A stretch of DNA of 54,368 nucleotides, from assembly GCA_002067745.1 (NCBI GenBank), contig MVRU01000010.1:1-54368 (forward strand). The letters are read 5' to 3'. The notes beneath the pieces are model-generated. The model was not told where the DNA came from and made no database searches. It saw nothing but the letters and a program-made list of their open reading frames with translations. Shown here one piece after another: positions 35,402 through 44,707 of this stretch. Source of the DNA: Syntrophus sp. PtaU1.Bin005. Lineage in GTDB: Bacteria > Desulfobacterota > Syntrophia > Syntrophales > Syntrophaceae. Made by a program: the position numbers and the translations under genes. Every line of letters begins with the position of its first letter. Positions within the stretch are counted from its first letter, which is position 1.

Positions 35402-37336
35402 TCAGGCGGGAGGATCAGGTTCCCGCTCTTTTTTTTGATCCATCATGGCCAAGACGGCTGCCACAATGCCCTGTTCATCGATTCCGTAGAGGTCGCGCAG
35501 CTCGGCCTGAGTGGCTTGCTGTGCAAACTCGTCCCGGACTCCCAGCCTTTTGATGCGGAGATCGCGGATGCCGTTTTCTTCGAAGCATTCCAGGACGGCA
35601 CTGCCGAACCCCCCCATGACGGCATTTTCCTCGACGGTCAGGATGTGCTTGAATGAGCGTGAAAGGTCCAAAAGGAGTTGACGGTCCAGAGGCTTGACAA
35701 ACCGGGCATTGACGACCGCGGCGGAGATTCCCTCCTTTGCGAGCTTCTCCGAGGCGGCAAGGGCCGGGTAAACCGTCGAGCCGATGGCGAGGATGGCGAC
35801 GTCCGTCCCGTCGGCAAGGAGCTCCCCTTTGCCGATTTCCAAAAGGGTGGGTTCCGCATCCGGGGAAACGCCGATCCCGCTTCCCCGAGGATAACGGATC
35901 GCGACGGGCCGGCCATAGCCCATTGCCGAAAAGAGCATGCTCTGCAGTTCATTCTCATCCTTGGGCGCCATGACGATCATGTTTGGAATCGGCCGGAGAA
36001 AGGACAGATCGAAGAGTCCATGGTGGGTTGGGCCGTCTTCCCCGACGAATCCGGAGCGGTCCAGGGCAAAGACCACCGGAAGATTCTGCAGGCAGACGTC
36101 GTGGAGAATCTGGTCATAGGCCCGTTGAAGAAAGCTCGAATAGATGGCGACAACGGGTATCATCCCTTCGGTGGCCAAGCCGGCGGCGAAGGTTACACCA
36201 TGCTGTTCGGCAATGCCCACATCGAAAAAGCGCTCCGGAAATTGTCCGGCGAATTCATTCAGCCCGGTGCCTTCGCACATGGCGGCGGTAATGGCGACAA
36301 TTCGGGGATTGTCTCGGGCCAGCCGGACAAGCGTCCGGCCGAAGACCTGCGTATAGGAGGCCGGCGCCTGAGCTCCTCCGGCAGAACTGGGCCCTCCCGT
36401 TTCCGGATAAAAGGGCCCGATGCCATGAAAACGCAGGGGCTCCGCTTCCGCAAACTCGTAGCCTTTCCCCTTCCGGGTGATGACATGGACCAGAACGGGG
36501 CCTTCCATATGGCGGACATTTTCGAGGTTCCGGATCAAATGATCGAGGCGGTGACCGTCCAGAGGACCCACATAGGTAAATCCGAGGTCTTCAAAAAGCG
36601 CTCCGGGCACGATGAGGGCTTTCAGGGACTCCTCCGCTCTCTTGGAAAATTCCAGGACCTGCTCGCCGATGGAGGGGATCGTTTTAAGAAAATTCTTGAT
36701 GTCCTTCCGGATTCTCTTGACCGTCTGGCCGGTCATGACGGAGTTCAGGTAGCAGGACAAGGCCCCCACATTCGGCGAGATGGACATCTCGTTGTCGTTG
36801 AGGATGATGATCAGGTCCTTCTTGCGGTCTCCGGACCAGTTCAGGCCTTCAAAAGCCAGCCCGGCCGTCATGGATCCGTCGCCGATGATGGCCACGACCT
36901 TGAAAGCTTCTTTTTTCAGATCCCGGGCCTCGAGGATGCCGGAAGCGGCGGAAATGGATGTGCTGCTGTGGCCGACGTTGAAGACATCATAGGGGCTCTC
37001 CTCCCGTTTCGGGAAGCCGCTGATGCCGCCCTTCTGACGGAGGGTGAAGAAACGGTCCGCCCGTCCGGTGATCAATTTGTGGGCATAGGCCTGATGACCC
37101 ACATCCCAGATGATCTTGTCCCGCGGGGTATCAAAAACCTTGTGCAAGGCCAGCGTCAGTTCGACGGCCCCTAGGGATGAAGCCAGGTGCCCGCCCGTCC
37201 GGGAAACCGTTCCAATGATGGTGGCTCGAAGATCTTCAGCCAGAGCCGCAAGGGCGTCGTTGTTCATGTTCCGGATGTCCCGGGGATACAAAATCCCGTT
37301 GAGAAGGCGTCCGGAGCTTCGCTTTGAGAGGTCCAT
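35402..37336 (-). CDS. dxs: 1-deoxy-D-xylulose-5-phosphate synthase
   Basis: Thiamine-diphosphate enzyme that makes DXP from pyruvate and glyceraldehyde 3-phosphate, first step of the MEP pathway. The 644 residues are typical. The TPP motif is G-D-G-S-M-T-A-G (to N-D-N-E-M-S-I-S). Other landmarks are W-D-V-G-H-Q-A-Y-A-H-K, F-N-V-G-H-S-S-T-S-I-S, the Glu of the transketolase domain near D-V-G-I-A-E-Q-H, and D-G-P-T-H-H-G. It is in a run with ispA (upstream) and ispH (downstream), so three isoprenoid steps are coexpressed. Confidence 0.97.
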   Translation of the reverse strand: MDLSKRSSGRLLNGILYPRDIRNMNNDALAALAEDLRATIIGTVSRTGGHLASSLGAVELTLALHKVFDTPRDKIIWDVGHQAYAHKLITGRADRFFTLRQKGGISGFPKREESPYDVFNVGHSSTSISAASGILEARDLKKEAFKVVAIIGDGSMTAGLAFEGLNWSGDRKKDLIIILNDNEMSISPNVGALSCYLNSVMTGQTVKRIRKDIKNFLKTIPSIGEQVLEFSKRAEESLKALIVPGALFEDLGFTYVGPLDGHRLDHLIRNLENVRHMEGPVLVHVITRKGKGYEFAEAEPLRFHGIGPFYPETGGPSSAGGAQAPASYTQVFGRTLVRLARDNPRIVAITAAMCEGTGLNEFAGQFPERFFDVGIAEQHGVTFAAGLATEGMIPVVAIYSSFLQRAYDQILHDVCLQNLPVVFALDRSGFVGEDGPTHHGLFDLSFLRPIPNMIVMAPKDENELQSMLFSAMGYGRPVAIRYPRGSGIGVSPDAEPTLLEIGKGELLADGTDVAILAIGSTVYPALAASEKLAKEGISAAVVNARFVKPLDRQLLLDLSRSFKHILTVEENAVMGGFGSAVLECFEENGIRDLRIKRLGVRDEFAQQATQAELRDLYGIDEQGIVAAVLAMMDQKKEREPDPPA

Positions 37337-37390
37337 AAGGTTGAATATAGCAAAAACGTCCTGTTAGAAAATCGTGAAAGCGATCGGTCC

Positions 37391-38305
37391 CTAAAACCGC
37401 CGTTCGAGGAAATACCGTGCCAGCAGCCGCAGAGGCATTGCACGGCTGTCAAACAACTCCAGGTCGCCCAGGGCGTCCTCAACGAGGGAACAAGCCTTCT
37501 GGCGGGAATTTTCCAGTCCCAGCAGGGTGGGAAAGGTCATTTTCCCGCGCGCCGCGTCGCTTCCCGTATTTTTGCCCAGCAGATGGCGGTCTCCTTCCAC
37601 ATTGAGAATATCATCGGCAATCTGGAAAACCAACCCGATTTTGTGGCCGTAATCGGTGAGGGCTGCAAGGTGTGATTCGGATGCGCAGGAGAGGATGGCG
37701 CCGGCCCTCAATGAGACGACAATCATCGCGCCGGTCTTCCTGGAGTGAATCTGATTCAGAACATCCAGATTCCCCGGTTTCCCCTCCGCCTTCACATCGT
37801 CGACCTGTCCGCCCACCATCCCGAAAGCCCCCGCGGCCGTGGCGATTTCGGAAATGACCTTCAGGAGCGTTTCCGGTGCGATTTCAGGCTGCAGATCCCC
37901 GCGGGCCATGAGAGCAAATGCCTCCGTGAGCAGCGCATCACCGGCAAGAATAGCCAGGGCCTCACCGAATACCTTATGGCTGGTGGGATTCCCCCTGCGG
38001 TAATCGTCATTGTCCATTGCCGGAAGGTCGTCGTGGATGAGGGAATAGGTATGGATGTATTCCAGGGCGCAGGCCACCGGCAGGATGCTTTCGGAAACAT
38101 CGGATAGGCCCGTCGCCTCCGCCGCCGCAAGGCAGAGAATGGGGCGGAGCCGCTTTCCTCCGGCAAAGAGGCTGTAGCGCATCGCCTTGAAAAGGTCCGC
38201 CGGCAGGCTGTCATCGCCGGGCAGGAAGCGGTCGATGGCCTCGTCGATTCGCTGCTTTCGATCCTTGAGGTAGGCGTTGAGATCCAAAAGAGATTCAGGA
38301 TTCAT
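37391..38305 (-). CDS. ispA: Polyprenyl (farnesyl/geranylgeranyl) diphosphate synthase
   Basis: Class I trans-prenyltransferase of 304 residues. The first Asp-rich motif is D-D-L-P-A-M-D and the second D-D-I-L-N-V-E-G-D; G-K-R-L-R-P and the G-Q-V-D-D region also fit. The residues before the first motif (Y-I-H-T-Y-S-L-I-H) are those of short-chain (C15/C20) synthases, but the chain length cannot be fixed from sequence alone. The ATG at 38305 has a GGAGG site and overlaps the end of xseB by 11 bases. Confidence 0.94.
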   Translation of the reverse strand: MNPESLLDLNAYLKDRKQRIDEAIDRFLPGDDSLPADLFKAMRYSLFAGGKRLRPILCLAAAEATGLSDVSESILPVACALEYIHTYSLIHDDLPAMDNDDYRRGNPTSHKVFGEALAILAGDALLTEAFALMARGDLQPEIAPETLLKVISEIATAAGAFGMVGGQVDDVKAEGKPGNLDVLNQIHSRKTGAMIVVSLRAGAILSCASESHLAALTDYGHKIGLVFQIADDILNVEGDRHLLGKNTGSDAARGKMTFPTLLGLENSRQKACSLVEDALGDLELFDSRAMPLRLLARYFLERRF

Positions 38306-38537
38306 CTTTTCCTCCATGTTCCGGAAAAGGCTGGACCGTCAGCTGCTGGCTTTCCCGGACAAGCAGCTCAACCCGCCGCTCCGCCTCGTCCAGGCGGTTT
38401 GCGCACAGCCGGGAAAGGCGCACCCCCTCCTCAAAGGCCTTCAGGGATTCTTCCAGGGTCATTTCACCCGCTTCCATTTTACGCACGAGGGCTTCCAGTT
38501 TGGCCATGGCCTCTTCAAATTTTTCCTTTGCCATCAC
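38295..38537 (-). CDS. xseB: Exodeoxyribonuclease VII small subunit
   Basis: An 80-residue all-helical protein that binds XseA to form the single-strand-specific exonuclease VII. The E-E-A-M-A-K-L-E-A-L-V-R-K-M-E-A-G and L-E-E-S-L-K-A-F-E-E-G-V-R-L pattern is diagnostic. It lies 15 bases after xseA and overlaps ispA, the conserved xseA-xseB-ispA order. Confidence 0.94.
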   Translation of the reverse strand: MMAKEKFEEAMAKLEALVRKMEAGEMTLEESLKAFEEGVRLSRLCANRLDEAERRVELLVRESQQLTVQPFPEHGGKDES

Positions 38538-38552
38538 ATCCTCTCCTGTCCT

Positions 38553-39917
38553 TTATTCCGGGAAAATCCGCTCAACGACCGCCCGGAAACGACCCCGAAA
38601 AACCTGCACCTCGAAGGAATCCCCGGGCGAAAGCACATCGGCATTTCTGACAATCCGACCGTGGGGAAGGGTGCGGACGATACCGTAGCCACGGGACAAC
38701 ACAGCAAGGGGGCTCAGGGATTCAAGAAGAGTAGCCTGTAGGGCCCATGCCTTCCTGGACTGTTGGAAAAAGCGGCGGATGGCGGCATTGAGCCGGTTTT
38801 CCAGAATGTCGATTTCCGGGCGGCTGCTGCGGACCATGCCGAGGGGACCTGCCTGCCGGAGGTGCAGCGAAAGAAGCGGAAGATTCTGCTTTTCCCTTGA
38901 AATCCGTTCCTTTACAAGGGACAGGAGGCGTTCTCCACGATCATCCAGGGAAAGACGGAATCCGGCAATGAGCCGCTGCGGATTCTTCAGCCGCTCCTGA
39001 TGGAGGTACAGCCTTTCCTGATCCTGCAACAGCTTCCGGCGGCCGGCTTTGGCAAGACGAGTCTGCAGGCCGGAGAGCCTCAGCTTCAGTTCAGCCCTGT
39101 CGGGAACGGCAAGCTCCGCCGCAGCCGACGGAGTCGGCGCCCGCAGATCCGCGGCGAAATCGGCGATCGTGTAATCCGTTTCATGGCCGACCGCGGAGAT
39201 GACCGGGATTGTGGAGGCGGCAATGATCCGGGCGACCCTCTCGTCGTTGAAAGGGGCAAGATCTTCCAGGGATCCACCGCCGCGGGCCAGGATCAGGACG
39301 TCGATGCCGCCGAAGGCGTGCATATCCTGAAACGCCTGGACAATTTCTCCGGCTGCCGAGGCTCCCTGGACCCGGACCGGAGAGACCACGACGGAGACGG
39401 AGGAAAAGCGCCTTTTCGCAATGCTGATGATGTCGCGGATAACGGCCCCGGTGGGCGAGGTGATGACGCCGATCTTTCGAGGCAGATAGGGGATCGGTTT
39501 CTTCCTCAGGGGGTCAAAAAGGCCTTCGGCCTGAAGACGGAGCTTCAACTGCTCGTAGGCTCTCTGAAGAGCGCCGGTTCCGCGCGGCTCCGCCGAATCG
39601 AGGATAAGCTGGTATTCCCCGCGGGGTGCATAGACGGCCAGCCTGCCCCGGCAGAGGATGCGCATGCCTTCCTCAAGCTCGAAAAGGGGAAGGCGGTTGT
39701 TGCGAAAGGCCTTTGATCCGGAGGGCGATTTGAAAATAACGGCCCGAATCTGACTTTTCTCATCCTTGAGGGTGAAATAGAGGTGCCCTGACGAGGGGCG
39801 GCGGAGATTGGAGACTTCCCCTTCAACCCAGAGCAGATCGAAACGAATTTCCAGGAGATCCCCGATCTGTTTATTCAATTCTGAAACGGTCAGTATCCCC
39901 GTCGTCATTTCCTTCAT
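38553..39917 (-). CDS. xseA: Exodeoxyribonuclease VII large subunit
   Basis: Catalytic subunit of exonuclease VII, about 454 residues. It has an N-terminal OB-fold (W-V-E-G-E-V-S-N-L-R-R-P-S-S-G-H-L-Y-F-T-L), the catalytic region with S-P-T-G-A-V-I-R-D-I, R-G-G-G-S-L-E-D-L, F-N-D-E and G-H-E-T-D-Y-T-I-A-D-F-A-A-D-L-R-A-P-T-P-S, and a long coiled-coil C-terminal part. The start is uncertain: ATGs at 39917 and 39908 precede the conserved L-T-V-S-E-L. It probably begins the long minus-strand block. Confidence 0.95.
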   Translation of the reverse strand: MKEMTTGILTVSELNKQIGDLLEIRFDLLWVEGEVSNLRRPSSGHLYFTLKDEKSQIRAVIFKSPSGSKAFRNNRLPLFELEEGMRILCRGRLAVYAPRGEYQLILDSAEPRGTGALQRAYEQLKLRLQAEGLFDPLRKKPIPYLPRKIGVITSPTGAVIRDIISIAKRRFSSVSVVVSPVRVQGASAAGEIVQAFQDMHAFGGIDVLILARGGGSLEDLAPFNDERVARIIAASTIPVISAVGHETDYTIADFAADLRAPTPSAAAELAVPDRAELKLRLSGLQTRLAKAGRRKLLQDQERLYLHQERLKNPQRLIAGFRLSLDDRGERLLSLVKERISREKQNLPLLSLHLRQAGPLGMVRSSRPEIDILENRLNAAIRRFFQQSRKAWALQATLLESLSPLAVLSRGYGIVRTLPHGRIVRNADVLSPGDSFEVQVFRGRFRAVVERIFPE

Positions 39918-39989
39918 TTTAGAGCAACTATCAGATATTGCCTGTTGTGGCAAGGGTGATTTTGTCCAGCGTTCTTCCGAAGTTGACAT

Positions 39990-40017
39990 TTGAACGGGCT
40001 TGATTTAAGAGTAGGAT
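39990..40017 (+). promoter_or_regulatory. Possible promoter for the deoxyhypusine-synthase-like gene
   Basis: TTGAAC (39990-39995), a 16-base spacer and TAGGAT (40012-40017) lie 131 bases before the start codon, in the divergent region with xseA. A TTGACA at 39983 overlaps it but has no well-spaced -10. Moderate match only. Confidence 0.3.
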
Positions 40018-40147
40018 CGGTTGACGGAGTGCTCTTCCGCCGGGAGAGATTCGGGAAGAGACTTCGGCGGAAATGTCCTTTACGAAATCATAACGGCAGG
40101 CATGGGAGCCGATGCTCGGTTCAGCGTCCTGCGTCCGAGGAGAATGC

Positions 40148-41164
40148 ATGGAAAAGAAGGATTATCTGAAAAAACCCGTGGAGCATATCGATTTTACGAA
40201 AATAAACTCTGTGGAGATCATCCGGGCCATGAGGGGCATGTCCTTTACAGCCCGCGATCTTGCCGTGGCGGCGGAAATTTATGACGCGATGCTGGCCGAT
40301 GAGGATTGCGCCGTGATTCTCACGATTGCGGGAAGCACGAGCGCTGCGGGATGCATGCAGCTGTATGCGGATCTGGTCCGGTATAACATGGTAGACGTCA
40401 TTGTGGCCACGGGGGCGACGATTGTCGACATGGATTTCTTCGAGGCCCTCGGCTTCCGGCATTACCAGGGAACTCCCCATGTGGACGACCAGGATCTGCG
40501 CAGGCTTTATATCGACCGGATCTACGACACCTACATCGATGAGGAGGAACTGCAGGTCTGCGACCGCACCATCAAGGAGATTGCCGATGCCCTTTCCCCC
40601 AGGCCCTATTCCTCCAGGGAAATCATCCGGGAAATGGGACGGTATCTGTCGTCCCATGCCGTCAAGAAAAATTCGCTCGTTCAGACGGCCTTCGAACATG
40701 ATGTGCCCATTTTCTGTCCGGCCTTTTCGGACAGCAGCGCCGGTTTTGGTCTGGTCCTCCATCAGTGGAATGCCCCGGAATCCCATGTAAGCATCGATTC
40801 CGTCAAGGATTTCCGGGAACTGACCATGATCAAGATGGCGGTGGAAAACTCAGGACTGCTGATGATCGGTGGCGGTGTTCCCAAGAATTTTGCCCAGGAT
40901 ACCGTGATCTGCGCTGAAGTGCTCGGCAAGGAAGTGCCCATGCACCGCTACGCCATTCAAATTACCGTGGCGGACGCCCGCGACGGCGCCTGTTCCAGTT
41001 CCACCCTCCGCGAAGCGACCTCCTGGGGTAAGGTGGACGTTTCCTACGAGCAGATGGTTTACGCGGAAGCCACTTCCGTCCTTCCCCTCATGGCCAGCTA
41101 TGCCTACCAACAGGGGCACTGGAAGGGGAGGCCGCGGCGAAGGCTCGCGCAAACCTTCGGCTAG
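40148..41164 (+). CDS. Deoxyhypusine synthase-like protein (polyamine metabolism)
   Basis: A 338-residue member of the deoxyhypusine synthase family. Bacteria lack eIF5A, and studied bacterial members act on polyamines (for example as homospermidine-type synthases). The family core is clear: T-I-A-G-S-T-S-A-A-G, the V-A-T-G-A-T-I-V-D block, I-F-C-P-A-F-S-D-S-S, G-G-G-V-P-K-N-F and the active-site Lys295 in T-S-W-G-K. The NAD-binding and Schiff-base machinery thus looks intact. The ATG at 40148 has a GAGGAGA site. It is alone between divergent xseA and the efflux genes, so the partner pathway cannot be read from context. Confidence 0.88.
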   Translation: MEKKDYLKKPVEHIDFTKINSVEIIRAMRGMSFTARDLAVAAEIYDAMLADEDCAVILTIAGSTSAAGCMQLYADLVRYNMVDVIVATGATIVDMDFFEALGFRHYQGTPHVDDQDLRRLYIDRIYDTYIDEEELQVCDRTIKEIADALSPRPYSSREIIREMGRYLSSHAVKKNSLVQTAFEHDVPIFCPAFSDSSAGFGLVLHQWNAPESHVSIDSVKDFRELTMIKMAVENSGLLMIGGGVPKNFAQDTVICAEVLGKEVPMHRYAIQITVADARDGACSSSTLREATSWGKVDVSYEQMVYAEATSVLPLMASYAYQQGHWKGRPRRRLAQTFG

Positions 41165-41455
41165 ATCGAGAAAAGCGCCGATTACCAGCCCTTATTTTTT
41201 TCCAGTAATATTGCAGCGGATATCGAAGATGAAGCATCCGGTGAAGACGCATGGCTCCTGCAGCTGCGAGCCGGTATCTGCTGTCTACTCGCCAGAACAT
41301 GACGCCATCCCAAGCCGGCTGACATCACGGGGTAACGGCTTGAGGGAGAGAAGTCGAAGATGTTTTGCGGGCATGCTCGCCGCCGATTTCTGAGGCTCCG
41401 GGACACCCGCATCCCGTATGCAGAATTTCTTGGGCGCAGGTCCGAATGTGAAGTC
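41165..41455. other. Intergenic region before the TolC-like gene
   Basis: 291 bases with no convincing gene or clear terminator stem. A T-run occurs at 41202-41208. The frame of the TolC-like gene stays open back to 41360, but the sequence before 41456 lacks signal-peptide character. Confidence 0.4.
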
Positions 41456-42733
41456 ATGAACAAACATCTCAAATTCATTTTGGCGGCTCTCCTGCTGGTC
41501 CCGTTTTCCGTACCGGCCGGGGCGGAAATGCCGGTCCGACCGGGAGAACGCCTGGATCTTCAACGGTGTGTGCAAATGGCCCTTCGAAACCATCCTGCCG
41601 TTCAGGCGGCCAGGGATACGATTCGGATCGGCGAAAGCAGGGTGGGGCAGGCTAAGGCGAGCTATTATCCAGAAGTCAACTGGCAGACGGATTACACCCG
41701 TTTCAATCGTTCCAGGGCGGGAAGGGACACCTTTGACGACTACAACAGTAGTGTGGTTCTGAGTCAGACACTCCTGGATTTCGGAAAGCGAAGGTCCTCG
41801 CTGAACATTGAAAAGCTCTCCACCGACGCCTTCCGCCAGGATCTTCATGACACGGAGGCGGAGATTGTATTCGGCGTCAAGTCTGCCTATTTCATAACGC
41901 TGCTGGCCGAAAAGAGTCAACAGGTCGCCGTGGAGACCGTCGGCCGGTTTCAGCATCATCTCATCCAGGCCAAAGGCTTTTTCGAGGTGGGCATAAAACC
42001 GAAGTTCGATGTGACGAAGGCCGAAGTTGATCTCAGCAATGCCGTTCTCAATCGGATAAGGGCTGAAAACGACCTGAGGATCGCCCGTGTCGGCCTGAAC
42101 AATGCCATGGGGCTTCCAGGCGCTTCGGGCTATGTCCTGGATGACAGTCTGCTGTTTCAGGACAATCCGGCGGATCTACCCGATGCTCTGGAAAGGGCGT
42201 TCCATAACCGACCCGACCTGCAATCGATCCGAAAGAAATTGGAGGCGGCGGAAGAATCTGTTGAGCTGGCCCGCAAGGGGTATTATCCCCATGTGACCGG
42301 ATCGGCCGGCTACGGCTTCAGCGGCGAGGATTTCCCCCTCCAGGAAGGCTGGAACGTAGGAGCGTTTCTGAATGTTCCCTTGTTCAGCGGTTTCGAGACC
42401 CGCTATGCCGTCGAGGGGGCACGGGCAACCCTGGAGATGCTCCGGGCGAATGAGTCGTCGCTTCGGCAATCGATACGACTTGAAGTGGAGCAGGCCCTTT
42501 CAAATCTGCGGGAGGCCCGGGAGCGGAGGGAGGCCACGCTCGTTGCCGTCCGTCAGGCCGAAGAAAATGCGGAGCTGGCCGAGGGGCGCTATGACGCCGG
42601 GGTGGGAAATCCGATCGAAGTGACCGACGCACTGGTGTCCCTGAGCAATGCCAGGACAGCCTATGCGTCTGCGCTGGCCGATTGCCGGATTGCTCAGGCG
42701 GAGCTGGAAAGAGCGGTGGGTGAAACATTCTGA
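41456..42733 (+). CDS. TolC family outer membrane efflux protein
   Basis: Outer-membrane channel component of 425 residues. A signal peptide (F-I-L-A-A-L-L-L-V-P-F-S-V-P-A-G-A-E) is followed by two tandem OEP repeats with the usual pattern (L-D-L-Q-R-C-V-Q-M-A-L-R-N-H-P-A-V, T-K-A-E-V-D-L-S-N-A, G-V-G-N-P-I-E-V-T-D-A). The start at 41456 is set by the signal peptide; its ribosome site is weak. It heads a tolC-macA-macB-like operon and should form the exit duct for the MacAB-type pump encoded next. Confidence 0.92.
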   Translation: MNKHLKFILAALLLVPFSVPAGAEMPVRPGERLDLQRCVQMALRNHPAVQAARDTIRIGESRVGQAKASYYPEVNWQTDYTRFNRSRAGRDTFDDYNSSVVLSQTLLDFGKRRSSLNIEKLSTDAFRQDLHDTEAEIVFGVKSAYFITLLAEKSQQVAVETVGRFQHHLIQAKGFFEVGIKPKFDVTKAEVDLSNAVLNRIRAENDLRIARVGLNNAMGLPGASGYVLDDSLLFQDNPADLPDALERAFHNRPDLQSIRKKLEAAEESVELARKGYYPHVTGSAGYGFSGEDFPLQEGWNVGAFLNVPLFSGFETRYAVEGARATLEMLRANESSLRQSIRLEVEQALSNLREARERREATLVAVRQAEENAELAEGRYDAGVGNPIEVTDALVSLSNARTAYASALADCRIAQAELERAVGETF

Positions 42734-42822
42734 ACGAGCCATGAACGGCCAATGTGCAATCGAAAGGATTCGACACCCGGGGAGAGAGCCCTGACAAAAA
42801 TCGGATTGCAGGAAGGGAAATC

Positions 42823-44010
42823 GTGAACAAGAAACTGGTCGCCGGGATCGTCCTGCTGATCCTGATCTTCGGAGCCGGAGGTTACTATCTCCGTGAGAGC
42901 GGGAAGAAGGAGCCAACATACAGGACGGAAGACGTCTCAAGGGGCAATGTCCGGGCGACGGTCACGGCGACCGGAACGGTCAATGCCGTCACGACCGTCC
43001 AGGTCGGCACCCAGGTTTCCGGTACGATCAAGGGCATCTATGTCGATTTCAACGCCCCTGTAAAAAAGGGGGAACTCCTTGCACAGATAGACCCGGCCAT
43101 ATTCGAGGCGCAGGTTCAGCAGGCAAGGGCAAACCTGCTCCAGGCGAAGGCGAACGAGGCCAAGGCCGAGGCGTCGCTGAGCGATGCGAAACGGTCACGG
43201 GACCGATACCGGATGCTCTTTCAGCGCAACCTGGTCGCCCAAGGTGACCTGGACGCAGCGGAAACGAACGCCCAGGTTTTTCTGTCCCAGCTTTCCGCCG
43301 CCAGCGCCCAGGTAGCGCAGACCCGGGCCGCTCTAAGCCTTGCAGAAACCAACCTGAGATATACACGGATTCTTTCGCCCGTCGACGGTACGGTGATTTC
43401 CCGGAATGTCGATGTCGGACAGACGGTGGCCGCCAGCTTTCAGACCCCCACACTCTTTACCATCGCCCAGGACCTGAAGCGGATGCAGATCGACACCAAT
43501 GTAGACGAGGCCGACATCGGCAAGGTGAAGGTCCGGATGCCCGTGGAGTTCACCGTGGACGCCTATCCCGATTCCATCTTCCAGGGCAGGGTCGCCGAGG
43601 TGCGCATAGCACCGATCAATGTTCAGAATGTCGTAACCTATGATGTGGTCGTCCGGGTGGATAATCCGGACATGAGGCTGAAGCCCGGCATGACGGCCAA
43701 TGTATCCGTCATTCTTGCGGATAAGGCGGGGGTGCTCAGGGTTCCCAACGGAGCCCTGCGTTTCCGTCCGGCGGAAGACGGCAGGGGCCTCAAACCCGTC
43801 GCCTCGCGGGGAAGGGAGCAGGCCGTATGGGTTCTGAGGGACAACACGCCGCAGCGCGTTGCCGTCACCCCTGGAATAAGCGATGGAACGTTCACGGAAA
43901 TCCATGCCGGGACACTACGTGAAGGAGAGCAGGTGATCCTGGAAACCCTGAAGAATAAAAAGAAGGACAACGGCTCCTCCTCTTCTCCCCGGGTTCCGAG
44001 GATGTTTTAA
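42823..44010 (+). CDS. macA: MacA-like periplasmic adaptor (membrane fusion protein)
   Basis: Periplasmic adaptor of 395 residues linking the inner-membrane ABC transporter to the TolC-like channel. It has an N-terminal membrane anchor (V-A-G-I-V-L-L-I-L-I-F-G-A-G-G-Y-Y-L), a biotinyl-lipoyl half (G-T-V-N-A-V-T-T-V-Q-V-G-T-Q-V-S-G), a helical hairpin (about 90-180) with heptads, the second lipoyl half and a beta-barrel (V-Y-I-type A-D-I-G-K-V-K-V-R-M-P-V). The GTG at 42823 has a GGAAGGGA site and gives the expected short cytoplasmic start. It is followed by the ATPase after 4 bases. Confidence 0.9.
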   Translation: MNKKLVAGIVLLILIFGAGGYYLRESGKKEPTYRTEDVSRGNVRATVTATGTVNAVTTVQVGTQVSGTIKGIYVDFNAPVKKGELLAQIDPAIFEAQVQQARANLLQAKANEAKAEASLSDAKRSRDRYRMLFQRNLVAQGDLDAAETNAQVFLSQLSAASAQVAQTRAALSLAETNLRYTRILSPVDGTVISRNVDVGQTVAASFQTPTLFTIAQDLKRMQIDTNVDEADIGKVKVRMPVEFTVDAYPDSIFQGRVAEVRIAPINVQNVVTYDVVVRVDNPDMRLKPGMTANVSVILADKAGVLRVPNGALRFRPAEDGRGLKPVASRGREQAVWVLRDNTPQRVAVTPGISDGTFTEIHAGTLREGEQVILETLKNKKKDNGSSSSPRVPRMF

Positions 44011-44014
44011 ACCC

Positions 44015-44707
44015 ATGAGATTCCTGGAAACAAAGGAGCTCTACAAGATCTACGAGGTGGGGGGGCAGGAGGTCCATGCCCTCGACGGGGTGTCCGTAGC
44101 CATCGACCGGGGGGAGTTTGTCGCCATCATGGGGCCCTCAGGCTCGGGGAAGTCCACCTTCATGAACATCATCGGCTGCCTGGACGAACCGACGAGAGGA
44201 GACTATTTCCTCGATGGGATCGAAGTCGCCGGTTTGGACCGGGATGAACTGGCCGAGATCCGGAACCGGAAGGTCGGGTTTGTCTTTCAGGGGTTCAATC
44301 TCCTGCCGCGCACATCCGCCCTGGAAAATGTGGAACTGCCGATGCTCTACAATAATCTGTCCGCTGCGGAAAGAAAAAAGCGCGCCATGGATGCCCTTCG
44401 GATGCTGGGGCTCAAGGGGAGGGAACAGCATGCCCCCAGCCAACTCTCCGGTGGGCAGCAGCAGCGGGTGGCCATTGCCAGAGCGCTGGCCAATGAGGCC
44501 CCCCTTCTCCTGGCCGACGAGCCGACGGGAAATCTGGACACGAAAACCAGCGTTGAGATTATGGAGCTTCTGAAAGGACTGAATTCGGCATCGGGGATCA
44601 CCATCGTGCTGGTGACCCATGAACCGGAAATCGCCGCCTACAGCCGGAGGATCATCCGCTTCAGGGACGGGCGCGTTCAAAGCGATGAAGCCACGGGTTC
44701 GTCATGA
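44015..44707 (+). CDS. MacB-type ABC transporter ATP-binding protein
   Basis: A 230-residue ATPase of the LolD/MacB/FtsE class: Walker A G-P-S-G-S-G-K-S-T, Q-loop (F-Q-G-F-N-L-L-P-R), signature L-S-G-G-Q-Q-Q-R-V-A-I-A-R-A-L, Walker B L-L-L-A-D-E-P-T-G-N-L-D and the switch His (V-T-H-E). In E. coli MacB the ATPase and permease are one chain; here they are separate genes overlapping by 4 bases. The substrate (drug, peptide, toxin or lipid) cannot be told. Confidence 0.93.
   Translation: MRFLETKELYKIYEVGGQEVHALDGVSVAIDRGEFVAIMGPSGSGKSTFMNIIGCLDEPTRGDYFLDGIEVAGLDRDELAEIRNRKVGFVFQGFNLLPRTSALENVELPMLYNNLSAAERKKRAMDALRMLGLKGREQHAPSQLSGGQQQRVAIARALANEAPLLLADEPTGNLDTKTSVEIMELLKGLNSASGITIVLVTHEPEIAAYSRRIIRFRDGRVQSDEATGSS

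Noticed and set aside
35678-37174. Plus-strand frame of 498 codons opposite dxs
   Set aside because: Entirely antisense to an intact Dxs with no family features, so a shadow of the real gene.
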